Shown here piece after piece: positions 38,162 to 48,902 of a stretch of 64,000 nt of DNA. Below the pieces are notes generated by a model. That model ran no database searches. It had not been told where the DNA came from and saw only the letters and a program-made list of their open reading frames with translations. The DNA is taken from assembly GCA_935421135.1 (NCBI GenBank), contig OW285191.1, positions 17,500,700-17,564,699 of the forward strand, read 5' to 3'. How positions within the stretch are numbered: position 1 is the stretch's first letter; every line of letters starts with the position of its first letter. A program made the translations under genes and the position numbers. This stretch comes from Bugulina stolonifera. Lineage: Eukaryota > Bryozoa > Gymnolaemata > Cheilostomatida > Bugulidae.

Positions 38162-39830
38162 ATGAGAGTGACCATTACTCTAGTAACTGTTTTAGGTAAG
38201 TCGTACAAAGTAAAAAATATTAAAACTTATCTGAATCTGTGGTGTATAAAATGGCATATTTTTCTAAACAGTATTGTAGTGATTCAGAAAATCTCTATAA
38301 CTAACTACTGCATGACTTTACAGATAAATTTCCGTATGCATTTCGGTTGACATTGAACGACCAGCTAATTGTACATTGTGTTAATTAACTTTGCATCGTA
38401 GCATTAGCTATGTCACAGTCCCTTCCTGACGTTCTGTACATAGGGCCGACCCTTTCTGTATCTGATCCTTGAGTGCCTATATTTATATCCTAGTCGTCCC
38501 TCTCGATGGTGTATTGGATCTGAGGTTTTTCTGTAAATAATTAATTAATGGGGGGAAATATAGCAGACCAATGGTGTTCCGCGTACTTTTCATGTCCGGT
38601 CTAGAGAAGGAATATGTATATATTTATTATAGCTGCAGACTCTATATAGCGTCATTCAGATCTGTTCTGATTCCATGTAATGGCACTGACACTAAATGGG
38701 TCGACTGGTATGATAAATTTCCCCAATTTACGGGTGCACATGCTTCGTGAGCCCTACCCATAATGCACTCAGCTTTGCTTAGGCACAATGCCTTAGTGTA
38801 TAAAACTTAGCAAACGGCCAATAGATTAATGTGTTCTCTAGTACATGGGCACTCTAAAGCTATCGGTCATAATTGGAAGTTACCCTTTCTCAAATCTCTC
38901 TTCCTCCTCTCTTTTCTCCCAGGGTGTAACAATCTGTGGTAGCCAAATTTTGTAGTCAATGCAATCATTTTGAAATTATTTTTACGTCACAGATTGCTCT
39001 AGTGACAGAGCTCTAACCTTTGAAAGTCCCAGCTCAACTACTGGCCAACCAATAAATTATAGAGAAGACAACTTCTCCCATTTTAATTTTGGTGAAAACC
39101 AAAGACTATCACATATTTCAACAGTATTAGAACAGCTACTAATACTTTGTATGTCTCACTACATTCTTGTGCAGGTATGGTGACAGTGAGCCAAGCTGTG
39201 CTATGTTATATCTGCTATGCGGATTCTAAACACTGTACAGATCCCTACAACGGCACTAGTAGATACTCACAGTGGGCGGAATGCACCAAGACAAGCGTCT
39301 GTGAAAAGACAGTATACCTCAATGGAAGTAAGATGAGTAATGATACATACTTAGTCTGACACTGTCTACATGTATTTTTGACAGGAGTGAGTTTAATAAA
39401 CTGGTATAAGAGATTACAGATTCGCCTGGTAGAGAGGAGCATTATGTTCCATTGATTCGATTCCAAAGTTCGTCCAAGCTCTACCTAAAGCTCTGTGGAT
39501 GATTAGCCATATCATCATAGACACCTACAGTCTATCATGGTCCAGTCTTGTTTAGGTCGGCATATCCTTATAAATCTAGCCACGTCTAGTCTTCTACTAA
39601 ATTGACCTGTTCATAGCTGAAGCAGCAATCAACCTCTGATTGTATTAGTTTTTAGAGGCTGTGGTCCTGCTAATTCCACCCCAGCAGAGGGATGTGAAGT
39701 GAAGACAATAGTGGATGAAGATATAACAACATGCTATTGCACAGGAGGCAAGTGTAATACTGCTGGATATACAGAACCTTCAACTGCTCTGGCGCTCATC
39801 TCCGTTATTTATACTCTAATCTTTTTCTAG
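38162..39830 (+). CDS. GPI-anchored Ly6/uPAR three-finger protein LU3
   Basis: Three exons: 38162-38195 (34 nt), 39175-39327 and 39649-39830; 369 nt, 122 residues. The signal peptide is MRVTITLVTVLG followed by MVTVSQA. The mature chain starts at VLCYICYADSKHC, has ten cysteines split 5 and 5 between exons 2 and 3, and ends TTCYCTGGKCNTAGY before a hydrophobic GPI signal (ALALISVIYTLIFF). For exon 3 I chose the acceptor giving IFRGCGPANST, by analogy with VYRGCGPANST in LU4. Exon 3 is close to LU4 exon 3 at the DNA level while exon 2 is strongly diverged. An N-glycosylation sequon (NST) lies in exon 3. Confidence 0.88.
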
Positions 39831-40829
39831 CTGCATGTAGAGTGTGGTGTTGTTGGAGACATTAACATAGACACGTAGATGCACAGTCATGTGTGTCTCT
39901 ATGCTTGGAGATGTTTATACTTTACCATTTCATTACCCAGAGAGTATATGAGTAGATAGCATAATGTATGGTAACACAGAGTATTAACGGTCCAGATTAC
40001 TGCGACCAGAAAGGAGACTCGGTGCTGAGGAAAAGGCACACAGTAGGATGATAGCCAGGTAAAATAGTAAATCAGAAATTTGAACTAAATAATCTGTGTT
40101 AGTAAATTTAGCAACAATATCATTAAATTTCCAAATATTTGGAAACAACCAATGTTGGTGCTGACGAGCTCTACATGTACATGTACATGTGACATGTACA
40201 TATAGAGCTCATTGCAACCCGACGTTGGGAGTTGTGTGATCATACAAGTCTATAATTGGTCATTAAAAAATTGCAACAAATAAATAATATGGATCATTCT
40301 ACTTTTTTTTCTAATACTAATACTCATATTTTTGGAAGATAAAGATGTTATACTATTCAATGCCTTTAGTTTTTTGTATTGAACTGTATTTTCTGTATTT
40401 TATTTTGTCTACTTGCCGTTTTACACCCTGGTTCGTTATGAACATTCTGTTTTATAACTCATTTTATGAACTAAAAATCTACCTCTTTAATGTAACAAAG
40501 ATGTGCTCTTATTGTCAACTAGGATGTAAGAAGTTTAGTAGCCTGTCATGAGAGTGTTTCTCGAGCGAATTTGACGCTCGTGAATCGCCCAGGTGCCAAC
40601 GTTCTTTAAACGCTCGAGCTATGTCAACAGAAGTATTGAGGTGACTCGCTTGATCAAAAATTCTCTCATGTGTTTCAACCTTGATGTTGGGTAAACAGGA
40701 CGTTTTCACTGGTTTTTGTGTCATCTCGTCATTTCACAGGAATAATGGCTTGAAAATCGCTAGTCTGTATTGATCAATTTGATCATTCAGAACCTTGGGC
40801 TAGTTAGCAGTTAGTTAATACCATAGGAT
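39831..40829. other. Intergenic, palindrome, no gene seen
   Basis: Between LU3 and the LU4 promoter block. It contains the palindrome at 40166-40210. Open frames at 40345-40551 and 40515-40724 show no domain or signal peptide and are not called. Confidence 0.5.
40166..40210. repeat. GAGCTCTA..TAGAGCTC palindrome filled with ACATGT units
   Basis: GAGCTCTACATGTACATGTA at the left and ACATGTACATATAGAGCTC at the right form a near-complete 45-bp inverted repeat whose core is a chain of ACATGT palindromes. It could extrude a cruciform or mark a degraded element. Confidence 0.7.
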
Positions 40830-40970
40830 TCTATTATGTATTCAGCTTATCTATTGATAAGTTCATTCACACTGAATAAATATATTCAAAGGACTGGTAT
40901 TGAATAGCACAGTTTACATAGTAACCACGCCTACACAGGTACATAGCATTCAGCTAGTAGAATACCGAGT
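40830..40970 (+). promoter_or_regulatory. Upstream block shared by LU3 and LU4 (LU4 copy)
   Basis: 40887-40935 repeats the LU3 upstream sequence with one or two changes (GCACAGTTTACATAGTAACC). It lies about 230-275 bases before the LU4 start codon. CAGCTAGTAGAATA follows at about 40950. Confidence 0.6.
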
Positions 40971-41162
40971 GTGTACTCTGGTCATAGTACTATTTGGCTG
41001 TCTGTAGTTGAAGCTAGCTAGTGATATTCATAGTTTAGTAATCTGTAACCTTGTGAATCAGTAACAGTCACTAGATAGGTATACATGCAGAGTCACAGTC
41101 ACAGATAGGTGCAAAGTCAGAGTCTAAGGGTGCGCAATCAGGCGAAAACTTTTCCATCAACC

Positions 41163-43018
41163 ATGAAAGTAATTACTATACTAGTAACTGTAATGGGTAA
41201 GCAACATGCTGAGCATTAACCTACCACTTATAACATAACTGAAAGAGGAAGTAAAACGTATTATATTTATTTGTTATTCGTAAAACCTTTGTTAGGCCCC
41301 ACATGAATTTTAAAATAATTGTGTATTCTGTGGGACAACCAATATCATAGAACAAGGTAGCGCACAGTCTACTAAAATAGTTATTTTGGCAGACGGAGGT
41401 TTGTGGTTCCTGTTCCCAGTATGTATTTGTATTGTATGTGTGTATAGGTGGGGTAGTTTTGACCCAAGCTCTGAGCTGCTTTGTGTGCTTCCCAGATGAT
41501 GAGTTCTGCACGCACAAGAAATTTGACAAGAGTGAGCATATCGCAGCGGAATGTCCAAATGCTCACACCTGTGAGAAAATAGAATACAGCAAGGGCAGAG
41601 GTAAGGGGAGCTGTACGCCTGCTTTTCGCTTACACTAGTTAGCCAGTCCTAGCAAAGTTATACAATCATAGCCTACGTTGATAGGTAAAGAAACATTTCG
41701 AAAATGTTAGATAGAAACAGAACATTTCGAAAACGTTTGTGTGCGTTAGGGATTCGAAAGTTTTTTGAACATCCTGTTTCTAACTGAAATGTCTGAACAG
41801 ATGCCAATTCTGGCTGATACAGTGCGCCAGATTTGTGCCAAGTTGGCAAATGCTCAAGTCAAGAGTCAAGTAAGAGTGCATATTTCCAATTGATAACAAG
41901 TCAAGTCATCAGGTGAAGCAAGTCAAAAGTAGAGTGAAAATAAATCTTAAAAAGCGAAGTAAGAGTCAAGCAATTAGTGCCAACATGCTCAAGTCAAAGT
42001 ACATGTAGAGTTGGAAGTACGGTCGAAGTTCAAAGTGGAAGTTCTAAGCGGCCGGTTAAATGCATTATCGCCAAGTGTCATGTGCGTTTGGGGATGTCAT
42101 ACGTAATAATAAAGAACAAAAATGCTATAATTATGATGTTTACATTAAAAAAGCTGGCCAAACAACAGTAATTGTGTACACAACATAAATTGCTGAAGCC
42201 TGGAATATACCAGGTTGTCCTAAAGGGCTCATTCAGGAATATATAGAAAAGACAATTTTCAGTGTGCATTAAATATTATTTGGTACTCCTATTTATATCC
42301 TCATATTTCAGACAAAAATATTTTTATCAGAATTGAAAATGGGTAGCATGAAATAGACAATGGGTGCTGGTGTCAACAAGACAGTTAGGTGCTGTTTACT
42401 GCTAGGTGCAGTAGTGGTGAAGAACAAAAAGCTATTTCAAATTTGCACATGTTTATTGTAATGTACATGTACATTGTAGGTCTGTTTAGCTGCAAGCCTT
42501 TCAGCTTTTGGATGATGAAAAAGACTTATTACATAATTAGTGTACATCAAATCAGTCAAATTGTCATTGAAAGCTGAATGTAAAAAATATCTGTGGAGTC
42601 AAGCCAAATTCAGAGTCATGTAAGAGTCAAGCAACGTGCTTTGTAGCAAAGTAGAAGTAAAAGTCAATCCCCAGTTTTCACACAATGCAATAGCACAAGT
42701 CAATTACAAGTAATTCAAATCACTCAGGTAAAATAACTTGAGTGCTCAATTTTTGCAGAGCTTTAATTTTTGTAGAGGGCTAAAATTATTTTCTCAAATG
42801 TATAATGATCTCTTCCAGTTTACAGAGGTTGTGGTCCTGCTAATTCTACCCCAGCTGAGGAATGTGAAGTAAAGACAATAGTGGATGTTGATATAACAAC
42901 ATGTTATTGTACAGGAGACCAGTGTAACGATGCTGGATATACAGAACCTTCAACTTTACTGCTTCTACTCCCGCTATCCTTATTTGGGCTAGACCAGTAC
43001 ATTAGCTACCGACTATAG
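41163..43018 (+). CDS. GPI-anchored Ly6/uPAR three-finger protein LU4
   Basis: Three exons: 41163-41196 (34 nt), 41448-41600 and 42819-43018; 387 nt, 128 residues. Exons 1 and 2 have exactly the lengths of LU3 exons 1 and 2. The signal peptide is MKVITILVTVMG followed by GVVLTQA. The mature chain starts LSCFVCFPDDEFC and exon 3 reads VYRGCGPANST, then TTCYCTGDQCNDAGY, before a Leu-rich tail (LLLLLPLSLFGL). The tail ends DQYISYRL, more polar than usual for a GPI signal, so anchoring is slightly less certain than in LU3. Ten cysteines. It is a tandem duplicate of LU3, sharing the promoter block and exon 3 but not the sequence of exon 2. Confidence 0.87.
41860..42730. repeat. Degenerate AGTCAAG-rich intron sequence
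   Basis: Two parts of LU4 intron 2 (about 41860-42020 and 42595-42730) are loosely repetitive, with many AAGTCAAG, AGAGTCAAG and AAGTAAGAGTC phrases. The period is irregular. No coding role is apparent. Confidence 0.5.
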
Positions 43019-44608
43019 CAATTGTTATATTTATATTTATTCACACTATTATTGTATAATTAATTAATTATTGTTCATGTTCTATTTGGTAACGGATGTT
43101 CAAATCACTGGTAACTGCATTATGTGTGCATGTAGGCTTGCCTGATTGATAGCCGTATTCTATCCTTATAATATGGATCTTAACTACTCCGTCCATGAGA
43201 AGTTTTTGGTATCTAAATTCTACATACCTTCAAATAATTATGAACCATCTTTTAGATTGTTTTCCTGTAAATACTCATATTTTGTTATTTTCATGTTCTT
43301 AGCATTTTACACCATCAGACCACAGCTATTAGACTCTCTATATAATATTTTCTATACATGTATATAAGTTATCAGCTATAAGATTACAGGATCTACCTGC
43401 TCAATATTTATAATAAAATATTAATTTTATATGAAACCAATAGTATTATGCCATTATAACCTTGCCTTACTGATACATTACTGTTGCCTTACCTACCTTG
43501 TATATTTACCTACTTGCTACTTACCTTGAATATAATACATGTACCTACCTACCTTGCATATTTACCCACTTACTACTTATATTGTACATGCATATACATA
43601 TTTACCCCGTTAGGCTAGTTCTGACCAGACTCTTTCCCATCTACACTCACTAAAGCATGAGAACATTATTTATAACTCAAAGTAACAATACTGGGGAGTA
43701 AATATGGAGTGTGAAGGTGAATGGTTGGCAAGTTTAATGCTTTAAATAACGAGTGCTAAATCCTGTGCCAAGTTCCTTCTGTTGTTTGTGGTTGGGGTTT
43801 GTGATTAGGGTAAGGGCAGACAACTTGTAAAATATAGAGGAGACAACTCCTCTATATTACGGACCCACTACATTTACTCTCTACATAACAACAACAAAAC
43901 TTGTTTATGGGATCCTGTGCTCGTTTGTGGCACTTCCTACCCCAGCAGTCTGTGGTCTACTTTATGTGTGGAAGTGGAACTTCAATGTGTTACACAGTTT
44001 ATGGTTGGCTCGTAGACACCACAGGTGACTAAAACGAGGAATTAGAGTGGTAGGGCAGTAGCATAACAGTGATAATCGCTCTGTGCATTAATATACAATA
44101 AAGTAGGATATCATAATTATATAATATTATATTACATTATAATAAAGAAATTAATCATGACTATATTATAATATTATGATCCCACATTAGTTTGAGCATC
44201 TACTATTCATACATTAATAATAGTTAGAGGTGTTTTGTTCAGCGTGGTTGAATGTTTACTCTTCTTCTACTTTGATAGCAAATAGGCTCAGGTTCCATGC
44301 TGTTGTAAGCGTATGCATGTAAATCGAGTAACCCAGCCCCAGCCTCCTCTGTCTATTGAAATAAAAGTTAGCAATTAGTGTAGAACCTAAGGCTATAGCT
44401 ACAATGTAGTATTGTACACATTCCATATTATTTTCCAACAATACAATAAAGGCATGTTATAGATGGAGTACTCATTCAGCTTGTTCAACTGACATCAAGT
44501 TATTTACTGTCAACTGTTTGCATTGGAAGCAGCAGCCGACATCAGCTCTGTTGCCTACTACAGTGTATACTAGTGGTCAGTGCATAGAACTCCCCACCGT
44601 CATCAACC
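43019..44608. other. Intergenic, no gene seen
   Basis: Between LU4 and LU5. It contains a copy of the dispersed repeat (43783-43858) and AT-rich sequence. The minus-strand frame at 44256-44441 (61 codons) has no support beyond being open. Confidence 0.5.
43783..43858 (+). repeat. Dispersed repeat copy
   Basis: TTGTGGTTGGGGTTTGTGAT, then TAGGGTAAGGGCAGACAACT and ATATAGAGGAGACAACT: same family as 36509-36625 in reverse orientation. Confidence 0.55.
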
Positions 44609-45721
44609 ATGAACAGGAATCTTCTTCTTACACTCATACTGGGTAAGGTGAACTGAGACTATTATAATAATTACAAATTATTATATATACATGTACATGT
44701 ACATGTAATTAGCTTGCTGGAAGCCGACAACTATTGCACCGGGGCACTTTTTCATCTGCGTCAATGGCAGTCTTCTGTTTTACTACTAGTGCTATTACTT
44801 GTAATTTTCCAACAGCCTATCACTCTATAGATATTACATGATATTATACTGCTCACATAACCTATAGTAACAATACAGTACCTCCAGAGGTATTGCATTC
44901 GTTCCTGAACCCTTTCTCTTAACTGTATTTACAGGCTCATTGGCTAGTTGCCAAGCTCTGAGATGCTACACATGTGCTGTTGAAGCAAGTTGCTCTGACC
45001 CCTTTGACTTTCTCAGTATGGAACTGACCAACTGTCCCCGGGCTAGCAGATGTGCTAAAGTATCCGTTAATTTCCAGTCTCAGTACTCAGGTAACAAATG
45101 TTCAAACCTAATCAGGTAACACTGCTTAGTCTACGTAGAAATTCTGTGGCAAGTGTCCATGTTCTGCAAAGCAGAAATGGAAGAAGATAGTAGAATACTA
45201 AATTATAGCAGTAGTTGTGCGGATGAATTTCATTCGCAAATCCGAAACTGGATGAGCAGTTGATACAAGAACTTCCTACCATAACCATGTGCTGGAACAT
45301 GCCTACAACTCTGTCCAAGTGGGAATAACTCCTACAAGTACTCTAGAGTACCTCTGAGAATGCTTCTCCCAACAGGTGGCTGCTGGCTGAACCCAACAGC
45401 AACTTCAGGCAGCAACTTGAGACTAGAGTACAACTTAGTGTTGAATATTTTATAGTGCTATGACTGAACAACACTTTATACACACATTTATCAAATTATA
45501 TTGAACTGAACACATTTGCAGTTTCACGCTACTGTGATGTAGCAAACTCCACCCTGACCATAGGAGGTGAAGACGACTGTACAAAGACTAAGATCTTAGG
45601 AGTTCATGCTGAGACGTGTTACTGCTACCAAGATGGTTGTAACACGGCTGCTTGTACTAACTTCTCGGCAGCATTGCTGGCTGTAGCTATCTCTACTATG
45701 CTGTTTATGAATGTATACTAG
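44609..45721 (+). CDS. GPI-anchored Ly6/uPAR three-finger protein LU5
   Basis: Three exons: 44609-44642 (34 nt), 44935-45090 and 45522-45721; 390 nt, 129 residues. The signal peptide is MNRNLLLTLILG followed by SLASCQA. The mature chain starts LRCYTCAVEASC, contains the phrase DPFDF shared in form with LU6 (DPFDY), and ends ETCYCYQDGCNTAAC before a hydrophobic tail (ALLAVAISTMLFMNVY). All ten Ly6 cysteines are present plus one extra near the GPI site and one in the signal peptide. LU5 and LU6 are nearest relatives (ELTNC, GCNTAA). An 8-bp tandem repeat follows the gene at about 45785. Confidence 0.9.
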
Positions 45722-47008
45722 CCTGGCATTACTAAAAGTACATGCTACATACATGGTCTACAACCATACAATACCAATTTAACTACATAACTACGTAACT
45801 ACGTAACTACGTAACAACGTAACAACGTAACTACGTAACTACGTAACTACGTAACTACGTAACTCGCATGCAGTAATATAAAATGACATCATTATTCTTA
45901 TACATGTACATGTATGACGAAAGGTATTATATTATACATTCCTCTTTAGGGGTCAGTATTACTATATTTATAATTATTATTATTCATAGATTTATAGCTA
46001 ATTATATATTGAGAATGATCATTGTACATGCACATTCCTAGAATCAGCCAAGTTGAACTATTTTTCTCACATTTATAATAGTTTTTATTCAAGTTCTTTT
46101 TTATCCGATATTGAATGAAATAAAAGGGTAAATATTAGCAATGTACAAATATTAGCCTGTAACCTTATATTTGTTGGCTTTAGCAAAATATAGCCTACGT
46201 TATGTTCTTCTATTTTGTCCACAATTAATATGAGTTGTCAAAAGACGAGGTACAGACTGCTCAAATATCTAGTCATGTCAAACTGCTTGATAGGGAGAGC
46301 CATAGACTTGCACAGAACCCTTACTCAATGGTAAGAGCTTGCCAATACATACAATGTAAAAGGACATAAACGTGAGGTATTCCGTTGCATTCCCATACTG
46401 ATTATAAAAACAAGGAAACACAACTTCTAGATCAACCAGCAAAAACTAGTATTTTGCTTCAGATTCTAATATGGCTGCTAACAGATTTAAAAAAGCAATG
46501 TCGACTGCTGCCAAATGAGTATCACTGAATGTATGCGTTGGTACTGCGCTGCACATTTCCAACTGTTACACTTATAACCAAACCAATGAAGCTACATTTT
46601 TGTTATAGTGTTTACTATTTACCCATGATTTATGATCGTGTACATGTAGTTACGTGACTAGCTGTACTATTCTAAAAAACATGCACGTGATGCTGAATCA
46701 CACATTGCATGAGTTATGTGAGCGTTATTGTTTTTTTATGATAACAATTGAAAGGCATTATAGTGTTCCACAATGTAGGCTACACACAATAACTAGAAGC
46801 TAGGGCTATAATAAATGTTGACTATATAGGACTGGTGCATCATATAAGGGACAATACCTATTATTGAATTTCCTTTTCAGGTCAATAGTATCTGTGCACA
46901 TTTTATTACATTAAACACCTTGCATTAAAAACAAGCAAAACAACTACCTGCAAAGTTAGACACTGAGTTGAGCATTTAGAATCTACATCTTGGAACACTT
47001 CTTCAGCC
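45722..47008. other. Intergenic, 8-bp repeat, no gene seen
   Basis: Between LU5 and LU6. It holds the TAACTACG tandem repeat (45785-45864) and an AATAAA at about 46120. No further frame supported. Confidence 0.5.
45785..45864. repeat. 8-bp tandem repeat TAACTACG
   Basis: About ten copies of TAACTACG with two adjacent TAACAACG variants, about 65 bases after the LU5 stop codon, probably within its 3' untranslated region. Confidence 0.9.
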
Positions 47009-48398
47009 ATGAAGACAATTCTGCTACTTTTAGTGATATTTGGTGAGTTTAATGCAAAAGCACTGAAAGATATTTTATTACTGAGAAGTTTAATGACATA
47101 GAGTTGTGTCATGAATGTACACGTATATAACTGACAATATTAGTTATTTAGTAACGAATTACATTGTAAGTTGTACTGTAAGTGGAGATAATCCAAACAA
47201 TGCATGAAATAATAATACATTTTTATACATTACATTTATATGCAGGTTGATCATATTCTGAAGAATTTCATATTGTGCCACACTTTTAGGTTTCCTATAT
47301 TGACAGGAATTAACAGTTACTAAATACGTGCTAAGAAACGTCATGGGGCTTGGGGTAAGAGGGGACAACTTACAAAATGAATCGAAGACAACTCTTATTT
47401 TTCAATATTCGCACGATATTCACTACATTATAACATATACAAAGCCACTTATCATGTATTTAGTTAATGTTACTGCCTCATATCTAATGTAAGTGTTACT
47501 GGTGCCTACTGACAGGTGTTCTGGCAGTTAGCCAAGCTCTAAAATGCTACCTATGCGCTGGGGGTGCTGCCTGCGCTGACCCCTTTGATTACACACACTA
47601 TAACAACTTGGAACTAACAAATTGCTATGAAGCTCCCAGTTGCAGAAAAACTGCTGTGAAACTCAGTTCTGGATACACAAGTAAGTCATGGTTGTATCTC
47701 AACCTGCTACCTCACTGTACACGCAAGTACACTATGCTGTCTACATCACCTTAAACTACGCTGACTACATCACCCTTGACTACACAGGTTACGTAGTATT
47801 GGGGGGAACTGCTGCCTTTTCCATTATACATATTGATGGGACTCCAAACCCATGTAAGAGCACAATTGATAGGTCTAAGGCTAAACATACCTATTATGTT
47901 GGAAAATGAACCAGTCCCACAAGGCAAGAGTGCCTGTTCGCTTGCTTGCAGTAGACTACATAGTATGCATTTAAAAACATAATAATAAACAACATATTTC
48001 TTGGTAACATAAAGTCATATGAACAACATGTCAGATATTACATGTATAATTACATTGTATATTATTATATGTTACTAGAATTACATGTGTATTAAATGAT
48101 ATCAAATAAATATCTTCTTTCCTAAAATATTTCTATTTCTATACCACGTATTTCCCTTAAATTCTCTACCCAGGGTAATGAAGTGTGTATAATATAAATT
48201 CTGTCAGTTAATAGAGCCTGCGGTGACTTGAACTCCACCCAAACTAAAGGAAGTGATGATTGTGAAGTTATTAGACTATACGGTATTCGGTTGGAGACCT
48301 GCCACTGCTACACAGATGGCTGCAACACTGCTGCTGCTACAACCACTTCAACTCTATGTGTCCTTGCTGCACTCACTGTATATATGACTGTATATTAG
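47009..48398 (+). CDS. GPI-anchored Ly6/uPAR three-finger protein LU6
   Basis: Three exons: 47009-47042 (34 nt), 47516-47680 and 48208-48398; 390 nt, 129 residues. The signal peptide is MKTILLLLVIFG followed by VLAVSQA. The mature chain starts LKCYLCAGGAAC, carries DPFDYTHYNNLELTNC, and ends ETCHCYTDGCNTAA before a hydrophobic GPI signal (TLCVLAALTVYMTVY). Ten cysteines, five in each of exons 2 and 3. The exon 3 acceptor giving INRACGDLNST was chosen because it keeps the phase and mirrors LU3-LU5. It is the last Ly6 gene before the RasGRP gene. Confidence 0.9.
47345..47395 (+). repeat. Dispersed repeat copy in LU6 intron 1
   Basis: GGGGCTTGGGGTAAGAGGGG, then ACAACTTACAAAATGAATCG: a diverged copy of the repeat at 2891, 36509 and 43783. 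Confidence 0.5.
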
Positions 48399-48902
48399 CA
48401 TGACTAAACTTATCCAATGTGGTGACATACATCTAATATCTACTGTGATTTTAGTGATACTGTTATCGATAGCACAAATTTCATATGGATTACCAGTCTA
48501 TCAATGTGTGCTATTTTTGTACTGTCATTAGACACAGATCTTTATTATACTGTTATAATAATATAGTACCATCTTTGAAAATAAATTTCACTCAAACAGA
48601 TAGAATTATTTATGCTACAGGTGAATGCCATACATATTATATTTCCGTAGGTATTGGTTGTACATTGTACATTCACAACTTTAGTGAGGGTGTTTCAAAG
48701 TCATAATATTTCCTGGCTTGTCACTATGTGCATAACGACAATGTACTGTACATGTAGATATTAGAAAGTAAGACATTTAATTTTAGAACAGTATAAAATC
48801 TACTGTTTTAGTTCTTGTATAATGCTACAATATGTAGATAGAAAAAACAAATCGCTTTAATAAAACCTTAATAAAACAGATGTTACAGTAGCTGGTTAGT
48901 AG
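48399..48902. other. Gap between convergent genes
   Basis: Short AT-rich interval between the 3' ends of LU6 (+) and the RasGRP gene (-). Both 3' untranslated regions should lie here. No gene seen. Confidence 0.55.

Noticed and set aside
44256..44441. 61-codon minus-strand frame between LU4 and LU5
   Set aside because: Has a hydrophobic stretch but no cysteine pattern, splice partner or homology that I recognise.
31647..48398. Three-finger fold considered as secreted toxin genes
   Set aside because: All six carry a hydrophobic C-terminal GPI signal after the tenth cysteine, which fits membrane-anchored Ly6 proteins rather than secreted toxins.
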